Part shown: one piece after another, positions 36,128 through 47,727 of the stretch
Layout of the letters: every line of letters starts with the position of its first letter
How positions within the stretch are numbered: position 1 is the first letter of the stretch
Assembly: GCA_965247175.1 (NCBI GenBank)
Contig: OZ252006.1
Coordinates: 3,286,001-3,350,000 of the forward strand
Direction: 5' to 3'
Source of the DNA: JANQMX01 sp965247175
Lineage (GTDB): Bacteria > Pseudomonadota > Alphaproteobacteria > Kiloniellales > DSM-21159
DNA length: 64,000 nt
The notes under the pieces: generated by a model
Database searches by the model: none
Seen by the model: only the letters and a program-made list of their open reading frames with translations
What the model was told of the DNA's origin: nothing
Program-made: the position numbers and the translations under genes

Positions 36128-37996
36128 TTACCAGCGACGCTCGAAGCGCTTGCGCAGCAGCACCGCCAGGGCGTTCATCAAGACCAGGAACCCGAGCAGG
36201 ACCAGGATGGCGGCGCTCGTCTTGGCGACGAAGGCGCGTTCCGGCAGGTCCGCCCACATGAAGATCTGCACCGGGAGCACTGAGGCCGGGTCGGCGAAGC
36301 CGCCTGGAATATCGACGACGAAGGCGACCATGCCGATCATCAGGAGCGGCGCGGTCTCGCCCAAGGCCTGGGCCATGCCGATGATGGTGCCGGTCAGGAT
36401 GCCGGGCATGGCCAGCGGCAGGACGTGATGGGTCATGACCTGCAGCTTGGAGGCACCCATGCCGAGCGCCGCCTCGCGGATGGAGGGCGGCACCGCCTTC
36501 AGGGCGGCGCGCGAGGCGATGATGATGGTCGGTAGCGTCATCAAGGCCAGCACCATGCCGCCGACCATCGGGGCCGAGCGCGGCAGCTCGAAGAAGTTGA
36601 GGAACACGGCCAGGCCGAGCAGTCCGAAGACGATCGAGGGCACGGCGGCGAGGTTGTTGATGTTCACCTCGATCAGGTCGGTCCAGCGGTTCTTGGGCGC
36701 GAACTCCTCGAGATAGACCGCCGCCAGCACGCCGATGGGGAAGGAGAGCAGCAGGGTGATCACCAGGGTGAGGAAGGAGCCGACCACGGCACCCCAGATG
36801 CCCGCCTGCTCCGGCTCGCGGCTGTTGCCGTCGGTGAAGAAGGAGACGTTGAAGCGGCTTTCGACCTGATCGGTCTGTTCCAGCGACCAGACCCAGGCGG
36901 CCTCGCGGTCGGGCAGGCGCCGCTGAGTCTCCGGCGTATCGATCTCGAAGATGTCCCACGTGCCGGCCGGCGCGTCGGCGTCGGAGCGCGGCGGAATCAG
37001 CGGCACCACGGTGGCTTCGGTGTTGCCGATCTCGACGATCTTCAGCAGCCCGCCGTTCATCTCGACGAAATAGCTGGGCAGCTGTTCGGTCAGCGCCTCG
37101 GCCCCGCCAACCCTGGCCGAGCGGGCTTCGTAGTCGTCGATCTCTGTCTTGATCCGGCTGCGGCGCTCCTGCAGCGAGGCCAGGCTCGCCTCGGCCTGGG
37201 CGACCGAGTTCTGCATGCGCTCGATCACGTCCTCGGCGGCACCGGAGGCCTGGGCATCGGCCAAGGTCTTGCTGGCGGCCGCGAGCTGATCGCGCGCCGC
37301 TGCGACACCCCGGTCGAGGCGTGTCACCGTGCGCTGCAAGTTGGCGGCGAGGTTGCTCAGCTCCTGCTTGATGGATTCCAGGATCTCGGCGAAGTCGTTC
37401 GAGGTGGACAGCACCTTGGTGGTTCCGTCGACCTCGATGATTGAGGCGATGCCATTGGTGGCGTGCGTCGTGAAATCGGACATCAGGCCCTTGCGGTAGA
37501 CGTCCACGTCCGCCGAGCTCTTCACCCAGACGCTGTAGGTGGTGCCGATGATCGAGGGGTCGGCAAGCACCGCGTCGCGCAGGGTCTCGGATGCTTCGCT
37601 GCTGACCAGCTGACGCAGCGCCCGACGATCCCGGCGTCCCTCGACGTTGGGGAATCGCTCGTAGAGCGCGTTGTTGATCAGCGTGCCGTAGCTCGCCCGG
37701 GCCAGCACGGCCGGGTCGTTGGTGCCTTCGGGGTCGATCTCCTCTCGGGGCAGCTCGACCTGCAGCTCGATGTAGTTCTGGCTGAAGGCCGGCATCGCCT
37801 CGGTGACGATGCGGCCGACCAGAATGAGCAGCACCAGGGCGGCGATGCAGATAGCCGCTGCACCGAAGATCTGGAAGCGCCGTTCCGACCGGTAGCGTTT
37901 CTTCAGCCGCGCTTCGGAGAGATCCGGGCGCCGGAGTGCGGCGCTCGTCCCAGCAGCCTGGCCGCGTGAGCCGTTGGTGAGAGCTGCGTCAGTCAT
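36128..37996 (-). CDS. pstA: Phosphate ABC transporter permease PstA, extended
   Basis: Inner-membrane permease of the phosphate importer. The last ~240 residues hold the transport domain with GVLAAVYLEEFAPKNRW, VPSIVFGLLGLAVFLNFF and the coupling segment REAALGMGASKLQVMTHHVL. The protein is long (622 aa): one transmembrane helix near residue 45 (IFGAAAICIAALVLLILVGR) is followed by a large periplasmic region of about 310 residues of the DUF3333 type, inside which residues ~218-305 look like a coiled coil (LAANLQRTVTRLDRGVAAAR, EASLASLQERRSRIKTEID). It starts 8 bp inside the pstC end. Confidence 0.93.
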   Translation of the reverse strand: MTDAALTNGSRGQAAGTSAALRRPDLSEARLKKRYRSERRFQIFGAAAICIAALVLLILVGRIVTEAMPAFSQNYIELQVELPREEIDPEGTNDPAVLARASYGTLINNALYERFPNVEGRRDRRALRQLVSSEASETLRDAVLADPSIIGTTYSVWVKSSADVDVYRKGLMSDFTTHATNGIASIIEVDGTTKVLSTSNDFAEILESIKQELSNLAANLQRTVTRLDRGVAAARDQLAAASKTLADAQASGAAEDVIERMQNSVAQAEASLASLQERRSRIKTEIDDYEARSARVGGAEALTEQLPSYFVEMNGGLLKIVEIGNTEATVVPLIPPRSDADAPAGTWDIFEIDTPETQRRLPDREAAWVWSLEQTDQVESRFNVSFFTDGNSREPEQAGIWGAVVGSFLTLVITLLLSFPIGVLAAVYLEEFAPKNRWTDLIEVNINNLAAVPSIVFGLLGLAVFLNFFELPRSAPMVGGMVLALMTLPTIIIASRAALKAVPPSIREAALGMGASKLQVMTHHVLPLAMPGILTGTIIGMAQALGETAPLLMIGMVAFVVDIPGGFADPASVLPVQIFMWADLPERAFVAKTSAAILVLLGFLVLMNALAVLLRKRFERRW

Positions 37997-39371
37997 ATTT
38001 CTCTCGATACTTGCGGACGATGTGCAGGGCGTAGACGTTGAGGCAGAGCGTCACCACGAAGAGCACCAGGCCGAGGGCGAAGGCCGCCAGGGTCTTGGCG
38101 CTGTCGAACTCCTGGTCGCCGGTCAGGAGGGTGACGATCTGCACCGTCACGGTTGTCACCGATTCGAGCGGATTGGCCGTCAGGTTGGCGGCGAGGCCGG
38201 CGGCCATCACCACGATCATGGTTTCGCCGATGGCCCGGCTGACCGCCAGCAGCACCGCGCCGACGATGCCCGGCAGGGCCGCCGGCAGGATGACTTGCCG
38301 AACCGTCTCGGACTGGGTGGCGCCCAGCGCGTAGGAACCGTCGCGCAGTGTCTGCGGCACCGCGTTCATCACGTCGTCGGAGAGCGAGGAGACGAAGGGG
38401 ATGATCATGATGCCCATGACCATGCCGGCGGCCAGCGCCGACTCGGAGGAGACATCGAGCCCGATCGACTCGCCCATGCCGCGGAAGAAAGGTGCCACGG
38501 CCAGGGCCGCGAAGAAGCCGTAGACCACCGTCGGGATGCCCGCGAGAACCTCAAGCAGCGGCTTGGCGATGGCCCGCACCCGCGGCGAGGCGTACTCCGA
38601 CATGTAGATCGCCGAGAACAGGCCCACCGGCACCGCCACCAGCATGGCGATGAAGGTGATGAGCAGAGTACCGGCGAAGAGCGGAATGGCACCGAAGGCT
38701 CCGGAGGCGCCGACCTGATCGGCGCGCAGCGCCGTTTGCGGCGACCAGTGAATGCCGAAGAGAAAGTCCCAGAAAGGAACCATCGTAAAGAACCGGCCGG
38801 TCTCGAAAAGCAGCGAGAGAATGATGCCGACCGTCGTCAGGATGGCGATCAGCGAGGCCAGGAACATGATGATGGTCGTGACGCGCTCGACCTGATTGCG
38901 CGCCCGCAGGGTGATGGAGATGCGCTTGCGCGCGAAGACGAAGCCGATGCCGACAAGCGCCGCCATGACGAGGAGCATGGCGATGCGGCTGACCGACAAG
39001 GTATTCGAGTAGCTGTCCGCGGCGGCCTGCAGATCTTGACTGATCGTGGCGCCCACGATGTTGCCCGTCGCCAGCCGCTTGATCTCGCCGATGCGCAGGT
39101 TGAGCTCGGCATCGGTCAGCTGCGAGTAGGCTTGCGGCAGGTTGGCTCGGAGAACGCTATCAGCCACCTGTGGCTCGACGACGAGCCAGAGGACCAGCAG
39201 GATGATCGCCGGCAGGGCCACCCAAAGCGCGGTATAGAAACCGTGGTAGGACGGCAGCGAATGAAGCGGTTTCGCCGACCCGCCACCGACCGCAAGAGCT
39301 TGGCGTTGACCGACGAAGTAGGCCGCAGCTGAGAGGATCAGCAGGACCAGCAGGATTGTCAGCACGTTCAT
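37989..39371 (-). CDS. pstC: Phosphate ABC transporter permease PstC
   Basis: Partner permease of PstA. From the ATG at 39371 it is 460 aa, starting MNVLTILLVLLILSAAAYFV. Two N-terminal helices, a periplasmic section (NLPQAYSQLTDAELNLRIGE), another helix, then the permease core with GLFSAIYMSEYASPRVRAI, GIPTVVYGFFAALAVAPFF and GSYALGATQSETVRQVILPA, the PstC coupling loop. It is longer than E. coli PstC because of the N-terminal extension, as is usual in Alphaproteobacteria. It overlaps pstA by 8 bp and lies 137 bp after pstS. Confidence 0.94.
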   Translation of the reverse strand: MNVLTILLVLLILSAAAYFVGQRQALAVGGGSAKPLHSLPSYHGFYTALWVALPAIILLVLWLVVEPQVADSVLRANLPQAYSQLTDAELNLRIGEIKRLATGNIVGATISQDLQAAADSYSNTLSVSRIAMLLVMAALVGIGFVFARKRISITLRARNQVERVTTIIMFLASLIAILTTVGIILSLLFETGRFFTMVPFWDFLFGIHWSPQTALRADQVGASGAFGAIPLFAGTLLITFIAMLVAVPVGLFSAIYMSEYASPRVRAIAKPLLEVLAGIPTVVYGFFAALAVAPFFRGMGESIGLDVSSESALAAGMVMGIMIIPFVSSLSDDVMNAVPQTLRDGSYALGATQSETVRQVILPAALPGIVGAVLLAVSRAIGETMIVVMAAGLAANLTANPLESVTTVTVQIVTLLTGDQEFDSAKTLAAFALGLVLFVVTLCLNVYALHIVRKYREKYD

Positions 39372-39460
39372 GAGACGGCTTCGCTCTTCTGTGGCGCGCT
39401 GCTGGACCGCAGCCGCCAACACCCAAGAATAGTAACAAGCCCCAAAACACGGACCGGTCT

Positions 39461-39488
39461 GCCGGTGGCGCGCCTGCGCGCCACCGGC
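39461..39488 (-). terminator. Hairpin between pstS and pstC
   Basis: GCCGGTGGCGCG-CCTG-CGCGCCACCGGC, a perfect 12-bp stem 20 bp after the pstS stop. There is no T run directly after it. It probably acts as an attenuator or mRNA-stabilising hairpin that raises pstS over pstCAB, as is common for binding-protein genes. Confidence 0.5.
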
Positions 39489-39508
39489 GTTCCAGCTAAA
39501 AGAACTGA

Positions 39509-40543
39509 CTACATGCTCTCGATGGCACGCAGACCACGCGCGTTGTCGCGAGTCTGGTTGCGCAGGTCATCGGGGAGCGCGATCAGGCCCTTGTCCGCGA
39601 GGTAACCCTCGGGACCGAACGCCTCTTCGCTGGTGTACTCTTCGACGAACTCGGCCATGCCCGGAATGACGCCGACGTGCTCTTTCTTGACGTAGAAGAA
39701 GAGCGGACGGGACACGGGATACTCGCCGTCAGCGATCGCCTCGAACTCCGGAGCGATGCCGTCAACCAGGGCGCCCTGGATCTGGTCGCTGTTCTGGTCG
39801 AGGAACGAGAAGCCGAAAATGCCCAGCGCGGCCGGGTTGGCGACCAGCTTCTGAACGATCAGGTTGTCGTTCTCACCGGCCTCGATGAAGGCGCCGTCCT
39901 CACGCATGGCGTCGGAGACGTTGCGGAAAGCCTTCTTGTCGGCCTTACGCATCTCGGCGAGCATCGGGTAGGCCTTGGCGCCATTGCGCATCACCAGCTC
40001 CACGAAGGCGTCGCGGGTGCCGGAGGTCGGCGGCGGGCCCAGCACTTCGATCTTGAAGCGCGGCAGAGCCGGGTCGATGTCGCTCCACATGGTGTGCGGG
40101 TTGTCGACCAGCTGGCCGTCAACCGGAACCTGAGCGGCCAGCGCGGTGAAGAGCTGCTGCTTGGTCAGATTGAAGAGCTCGGCGCCCTTCTTGTTGGCGA
40201 GCACGATGCCGTCGAAGCCAACCTGGACCTCGACAACGCTGATGCCGTTCTCAGAGCAGTTCTCGAACTCGCTCTTCTTGATGCGGCGCGACGCGTTGGT
40301 CATGTCCGGGTGCTCGGCACCAATGCCGGCGCAGAACAGCTTCATGCCGCCGCCGGTGCCGGTGGACTCGACGACCGGGGTCTTGAAGCCGGTCTTGCCG
40401 AACTGCTCGGCGACCGCAGTGGTGAACGGGAAGACCGTGGAGGAGCCGACGAAGCGAATCTGATCGCGTGCTTCGGCGGTCTCGCTCTGGCCCATGAGAG
40501 CCACCGTGGCAACGGCGGCAAGTGCGATGGTTTTCTTGATCAA
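39509..40543 (-). CDS. pstS: Phosphate-binding protein PstS
   Basis: Periplasmic phosphate-binding component of the Pst importer. The product has a signal peptide (IKKTIALAAVATVALMGQSE) cleaved near AEA, then RFVGSSTVFPFTTAVAEQF with the phosphate-binding serines, ESTGTGGGMKLFCAGIG, and GPPPTSGTRDAFVEL. The start is taken as TTG at 40543 because GGGAG lies 7 nt upstream and it directly precedes the lysine pair of the signal peptide; an ATG at 40588 would add 15 polar residues before it. A Pho box and a -10 element lie upstream. This is the head of the pst operon. Confidence 0.94.
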   Translation of the reverse strand: MIKKTIALAAVATVALMGQSETAEARDQIRFVGSSTVFPFTTAVAEQFGKTGFKTPVVESTGTGGGMKLFCAGIGAEHPDMTNASRRIKKSEFENCSENGISVVEVQVGFDGIVLANKKGAELFNLTKQQLFTALAAQVPVDGQLVDNPHTMWSDIDPALPRFKIEVLGPPPTSGTRDAFVELVMRNGAKAYPMLAEMRKADKKAFRNVSDAMREDGAFIEAGENDNLIVQKLVANPAALGIFGFSFLDQNSDQIQGALVDGIAPEFEAIADGEYPVSRPLFFYVKKEHVGVIPGMAEFVEEYTSEEAFGPEGYLADKGLIALPDDLRNQTRDNARGLRAIESM

Positions 40544-40647
40544 GAGATTGCTCCCAGTGAGTGGGTTGTTGTTCCTGCCTTTGCGCATGGCAAGCAGGCT
40601 CGATCGAGACCGAGCCGGCGCACAGGTCGTAGTACTCGTCTAGGTCA

Positions 40648-40681
40648 CTTATATTGCGAATGTGTGACGGTTTTGTTTCAG
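40648..40681 (-). promoter_or_regulatory. Pho box and promoter of pstS
   Basis: On the minus strand CTGAAAC-AAAA-CCGTCAC gives two 7-bp half-sites separated by 4 nt (40664-40681), close to the PhoB consensus of two CTGTCAT repeats (4 of 7 and 5 of 7 matches). Ten nucleotides further comes TATAAG (40648-40653), a -10 element at the spacing expected for PhoB-dependent promoters. Confidence 0.7.
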
Positions 40682-40747
40682 GCCCGCCGTGCTGTGTAGA
40701 AATTCCTTAGCCTTTAGAACAATGGTTCTTTGGGCCAAGTCCCTTCG

Positions 40748-42220
40748 TCACGCGCGGCTGGCCAGGCTCTCCGGCTCTTCGGCCTCTTCCGGGGGCGGGG
40801 CCGGCAGGTAGACCGAGAAGCGCGAGCCGACACCGACCTGGCTTTCGATCTGCAGATAGCCCCGATGCCGATTGAGGACGTGCTTGACGATGGCGAGGCC
40901 CAGACCGGTGCCGCCCTGGTCGCGCGAGCGGGCGGTGTCGACCCGGTAAAAGCGCTCGGTCAGCCGCGGCAGATGCTCCTTGGCGATGCCTTCGCCGAAA
41001 TCCTCGACGGCGATGGCGACGGCGGGGCCGCCGATGCGGCGGGCAGCGGCATCGTCCTCCGGCGAGAGGTGGCGGGTGGTCACCATCACCTCGCTGCCGG
41101 CGCGCCCGTACTTCAACGCGTTGTCCAGCAGGTTGCCGAACACCAGGGAAAGGTCGCTGGCATCGCCGATCACCTTGGTCTCCGCGGCAAGGTCGAACAG
41201 GATGCGGATGTGCCGCGCCCGGGCCTTGATCTCCAGGGCCTCGGCAACGTCCTGCAGGATGCCCTCCAGCTCGGCAACATCGCTGGGCGGCGAGTGCTCG
41301 CGCATCTCGATGCGGGATAGCGATAGCAGGTCGTCGATCAGCTGCGACATGCGGTTCGACTGCTCGTGCATGATGACGAGAAAGCGTTCACGCGCCTCGC
41401 TGTCGTCCTTGGCCGGACCCATCAGCGTCTCGATGAAGCCCAAGAGGTTGGCCAGGGGCGTGCGCAGCTCATGGCTGGCATTGGCGACGAAGTCCGCCTG
41501 CAGCTGACGCGTTCGGTAGACGGTGGTGAGGTCGTGCAACGAGACGATCACCGAGACCCCGTCGGAGGTGGGGGCGTCGAGCCCGACGATGCGGGCGCTG
41601 AACTGGCGCTCCACCTCGCCCGGCAGACTGAAGGAGATCTCCGCCGAGGTGCGCCTTTCCTCCTCGTCGGCGTGGTAATAGGTGTCGATGGCGGCGAGCA
41701 CGTCGGGATTGCGCAGGATGGCGGTGATGTCCCGCCCCTCGATCGCGCGCCCGAACAGCGCCACCGCCGCCGGGTTGGCCTGCACCACCTTCTTGCCGCT
41801 GCCGAGCAGCAGAATGGGATCCGGCAGGTTGGCCATGATCACCTCGCGGCTGGCCAGCGCGCCGACCAGCTCTTGCCGCCGGGCCTGCCGCTCACCCGCC
41901 ATCTCGACCAGGGCCGCGTCCAGCTCCGGCGCCAGGATGGGCGACGTGCCCGCCGGCGGCACCGGCATGGCGCTGCCGCGGCCCAAGGCCGTGACGTAGC
42001 GATAGAGGCCGTCGAGGTGGCGGAAGTGAGGGATCAGGATACCGAAGAGGGTGATCGAGACCGCCAGAATGCCGCCCAGGGCCAGCTCCCACTCCAGGGT
42101 GCCGCCGAGCCAGAGCGACAGCAGAAGGGCGACGGCCGGCGCCGCGAACAAGAGAAAAGCCGCCGGGAAGCGGCGGCTGGGCAAGCTCTTGCCGTTCTCT
42201 TCTCCTGGCGACTGGTTCAT
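40748..42220 (-). CDS. phoR: Phosphate regulon sensor kinase PhoR
   Basis: Membrane histidine kinase controlling PhoB. The 490-aa protein has two N-terminal helices (FPAAFLLFAAPAVALLLSL and LALGGILAVSITLFGILI), a PAS-type domain (ANLPDPILLLGSGKKVVQAN), the phosphoacceptor His in VANASHELRTPLANLLGFIE, and a complete ATPase domain (FGNLLDNALKYGR; DFGEGIAKEHLPRLTERFYR; GGTGLGLAIVKHVL). It lies upstream of pstS, separated by the Pho box region, so it probably has its own promoter. It ends 204 bp before the pstS start. Confidence 0.94.
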   Translation of the reverse strand: MNQSPGEENGKSLPSRRFPAAFLLFAAPAVALLLSLWLGGTLEWELALGGILAVSITLFGILIPHFRHLDGLYRYVTALGRGSAMPVPPAGTSPILAPELDAALVEMAGERQARRQELVGALASREVIMANLPDPILLLGSGKKVVQANPAAVALFGRAIEGRDITAILRNPDVLAAIDTYYHADEEERRTSAEISFSLPGEVERQFSARIVGLDAPTSDGVSVIVSLHDLTTVYRTRQLQADFVANASHELRTPLANLLGFIETLMGPAKDDSEARERFLVIMHEQSNRMSQLIDDLLSLSRIEMREHSPPSDVAELEGILQDVAEALEIKARARHIRILFDLAAETKVIGDASDLSLVFGNLLDNALKYGRAGSEVMVTTRHLSPEDDAAARRIGGPAVAIAVEDFGEGIAKEHLPRLTERFYRVDTARSRDQGGTGLGLAIVKHVLNRHRGYLQIESQVGVGSRFSVYLPAPPPEEAEEPESLASRA

Positions 42221-42330
42221 GCGCGGTCTTCTTCCAAAGCCGGTGCGGCCCTCGCCCCTGCTGTACAGTCTTCCGCGCGCCGCGCCAAGGAAGGCTCTAT
42301 GACACTGCTGCGAGCCGGCCTGGGGATAAC

Positions 42331-44628
<2,298 letters not shown>

Positions 44629-44779
44629 GGTAACTACGTCTCCCTCGGTCGCTTGCTCGACGCGGCAAGCTGTTCGTTGATCGACCGTTTTACGCCAGGG
44701 CGCCGCTCGCCGTCACGTCCCGATATTCGGTACGCCTAGAGCCCTTGAGCGCTGGGGTCGCTGTGATAAGCATCTCGGG

Positions 44780-47524
44780 ATGAGCCGAGCCCTCAGCCAG
44801 CAGCCAGAAGCCGACCCGTCACCCGCCGCGCCGCACGGCGCCGCGCAACCGGCGACGCCCATGATGGCGCAATACCTGCGCATCAAGGCGGCGCATCCCG
44901 GCTGCCTGCTGTTCTACCGCATGGGCGACTTCTACGAGATGTTCTTCGACGACGCGGTGGAGGCGGCGGCGGCGCTCGATATCGCGTTGACCAAGCGCGG
45001 CCAGCATGCCGGCCAGGACGTCGCCATGTGCGGCGTGCCGGTGCATGCCGCCGACGCCTATCTCTCGCGGCTGATCCGCAAGGGCTTCAAGGTCGCCATC
45101 TGCGAGCAGACCGAGGACCCGGCCGAAGCCAAGAAGCGCGGCAGCAAGGCGGTGGTCGAGCGCGCCGTGGTGCGGGTCGTCACCCCCGGCACGCTCACCG
45201 AAGACGAGCTGCTCGACCCCCGGGCGCACAACTACCTCGCCGCCCTGGCCGAGGCGTCGGGCGGCCTGGCCCTGGCTTGGCTCGACATCTCGACAGGCGA
45301 TTTCTTCTGCCAGGCTTTGGCGCCGGGCGACCTGCCGGCGGCGCTCTCCCGACTCACGCCCGGCGAGATCCTGCTGCCCGAGCGCCTCCTGGCGCGGGAG
45401 GAGGGCGCCGCGCGCCTGTCTGACTGGAAGGACCGCCTGACCCCCCTGCCCGGCAGCCGCTTCGACAGCGCCAACGCCAGGCGGCGCCTGGAGGCGCTGC
45501 ACGGCGTCGCCACCCTGGATGCCTTCGGTGCCTTCAGCCGGGCCGAGTTGGCCGCCGCCGGCGCGCTGGTCGACTACGTGCGGCTGACACAGCAGGGGCA
45601 GCTGCCGCAGCTGGCCAATCTCAGGCAGCTGGCCGACGGCGCGGTGATGGAGATCGACGCCGGCACCCGGCGCAACCTGGAAATCCACCAGGCCTTGAGC
45701 GGCGGCAGCGGAGGTTCGCTGCTGTCGGCGATCGACCGCAGCGTGACGGCGGCCGGCGCCCGCCTGCTGGCCCAGCGGCTGGCAGCGCCGCTGACCGACA
45801 TTCCCGCCATCGAGCAGCGGCTCGACGCCATCGCCTTCTTCGTCGGCCACGACACCCTGCGCGGCCAGGTCCGGGAGACGCTGAGCCGCGCGCCGGACAT
45901 GCTGCGCGCACTCTCCCGCCTCTCGGTCGGACGCGGCGGCCCGCGCGACCTGGCGGCCCTTCGCGACTCCCTGAAGGGCGGCCGGGAGATCGCCACGCTT
46001 CTGCGGGAGCCCGGCCTGCCGCCCTGCCCGCCGGCTATCGCCGAAGCGTTGGAAGCGCTAGCGCCGGAAGACGCTGTCCAAGGCGAAGCACTGGAAACGC
46101 TCGGCGCGGAGCTGGCCCGCGCCCTGGCCGAAGAGCTGCCGCCCCAGGCGCGCGACGGCGGCTTCATCGCCCCCGGCTATGCGCCAGAGCTCGACGAGCT
46201 CAAAGCCCTGCGCGACCGCTCGCGCCAATTGGTGGCGGCGCTGCAGGCGCGCTACGCCGAAGAGACCGGCATCGCATCCCTCAAGATCCGGCACAACAAT
46301 GTGCTCGGCTATTTCGTCGAGGTGACCAAGGCCAACCTCGGCCGCATGCCCGAGGGCGCCGAGAGCCCGTTCATCCATCGCCAGACCATGGTCAACGCCA
46401 CGCGCTATACGACTCTGGAGCTCTCGGAGCTGGAGCAGAAGGTGGCCTCCGCCGCCGAGCGGGTGACCGCGATGGAGCTCGGCCTCTTCGAAGCGCTGAG
46501 CGACAAGGTATTGGACCAGGCCGAAGCGCTGGCCAAAGCGGCGCGGGCGCTGGCGGCGCTCGACGTCTCGGCGGCCCTTGCGCTCTTGGCCCGGGACGGC
46601 AACTGGTGCCGGCCCAAGGTGGAAGACTCGCTCGCCTTCGACATTAAGGCCGGGCGCCATCCCGTGGTGGAGCATGCGCTGCGCAGCGCGGCCGAGCCCC
46701 AGTCCTTCGTGCCCAACGACTGCGACCTTTCCGGCGAGCAGCGCCTCTGGCTGCTGACCGGCCCCAACATGGCCGGCAAGTCCACCTTCCTGCGCCAGAA
46801 CGCGCTGATCGCACTCCTCGCCCAGGCGGGCTGCTTCGTGCCGGCCGAGAGTGCGGTGATCGGCGTGGTCGACCGGCTGTTCAGCCGGGTGGGGGCTGCC
46901 GACGACCTGGCCCGCGGCCGCTCCACCTTCATGGTCGAGATGGTCGAGACGGCGACCATCCTCAATCAGGCCGGCCCGCGCTCCCTGGTCATCCTCGACG
47001 AGATCGGCCGCGGCACCGCCACCTTCGACGGGCTCTCCATCGCCTGGGCCTGCATCGAGCATCTGCACGAGATCAACCGCTGCCGCGCGCTCTTCGCCAC
47101 CCACTATCACGAGCTGACCAGCCTCGCGGCCAAGCTCGCCGCGCTGTCCTGCCACTCCATGCGGGTCAAGGAGTGGGAGAACGAGGTGATCTTCCTGCAC
47201 GAGGTCGCACCCGGCACCGCCGACGGCTCCTACGGCATCCATGTGGCGCGCTTGGCCGGCCTGCCGGAAGCGGCGCTGGCTCGGGCCGAGGAGGTGCTGC
47301 GCAGCCTGGAGTCGGGCGAGCAGGCCGGCGCCGTGGCGCGCCTGGCCGACGACCTGCCGCTCTTCGCCGCCCAGCCGACGCGCAAAGCGCGGCCCGAGGC
47401 CGAAGCGCCCGCGCCGAGTGCTGCCGAAACGCGGCTCGGCGAGATCAACCCGGACGAGCTGACCCCTCGCGCCGCGCTCGAATTGCTCTACGAGCTGAAG
47501 ACGCTCCAAGACAAAGACAGCTGA
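44780..47524 (+). CDS. mutS: DNA mismatch repair protein MutS
   Basis: Recognises mismatches and small loops and starts repair with MutL. The 914-aa protein carries the mismatch-binding F-x-E motif in RMGDFYEMFFDDAVEA, the lever and clamp domains, Walker A in LTGPNMAGKSTFLRQNALIA, Walker B with VILDEIGRGTATFDGLSIAW, and the C-terminal dimerisation helix-turn-helix region (INPDELTPRAALELLYELK). All motifs are intact. A GCGGC/GCCGC hairpin follows the stop. No mutL is present in the window. Confidence 0.97.
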   Translation: MSRALSQQPEADPSPAAPHGAAQPATPMMAQYLRIKAAHPGCLLFYRMGDFYEMFFDDAVEAAAALDIALTKRGQHAGQDVAMCGVPVHAADAYLSRLIRKGFKVAICEQTEDPAEAKKRGSKAVVERAVVRVVTPGTLTEDELLDPRAHNYLAALAEASGGLALAWLDISTGDFFCQALAPGDLPAALSRLTPGEILLPERLLAREEGAARLSDWKDRLTPLPGSRFDSANARRRLEALHGVATLDAFGAFSRAELAAAGALVDYVRLTQQGQLPQLANLRQLADGAVMEIDAGTRRNLEIHQALSGGSGGSLLSAIDRSVTAAGARLLAQRLAAPLTDIPAIEQRLDAIAFFVGHDTLRGQVRETLSRAPDMLRALSRLSVGRGGPRDLAALRDSLKGGREIATLLREPGLPPCPPAIAEALEALAPEDAVQGEALETLGAELARALAEELPPQARDGGFIAPGYAPELDELKALRDRSRQLVAALQARYAEETGIASLKIRHNNVLGYFVEVTKANLGRMPEGAESPFIHRQTMVNATRYTTLELSELEQKVASAAERVTAMELGLFEALSDKVLDQAEALAKAARALAALDVSAALALLARDGNWCRPKVEDSLAFDIKAGRHPVVEHALRSAAEPQSFVPNDCDLSGEQRLWLLTGPNMAGKSTFLRQNALIALLAQAGCFVPAESAVIGVVDRLFSRVGAADDLARGRSTFMVEMVETATILNQAGPRSLVILDEIGRGTATFDGLSIAWACIEHLHEINRCRALFATHYHELTSLAAKLAALSCHSMRVKEWENEVIFLHEVAPGTADGSYGIHVARLAGLPEAALARAEEVLRSLESGEQAGAVARLADDLPLFAAQPTRKARPEAEAPAPSAAETRLGEINPDELTPRAALELLYELKTLQDKDS

Positions 47525-47727
47525 GCGGCGAGCTGCCGCCAAGATTCAGGCGACCTCTCGGTTCTACGCTAAGTCGTTTTTCTTCAATCTCTGCTTGCGC
47601 CCGCTGTCCCAATCCGCTAAATCCGCGCTCCTCACGACATGCGGACCCCGCGAGGGGAACTTCAAACCTGCCCGTCCGGAGCGATCCGGGCGGCGATTGC
47701 TATTGGGAGTAAGGATCTCGCCAAACC

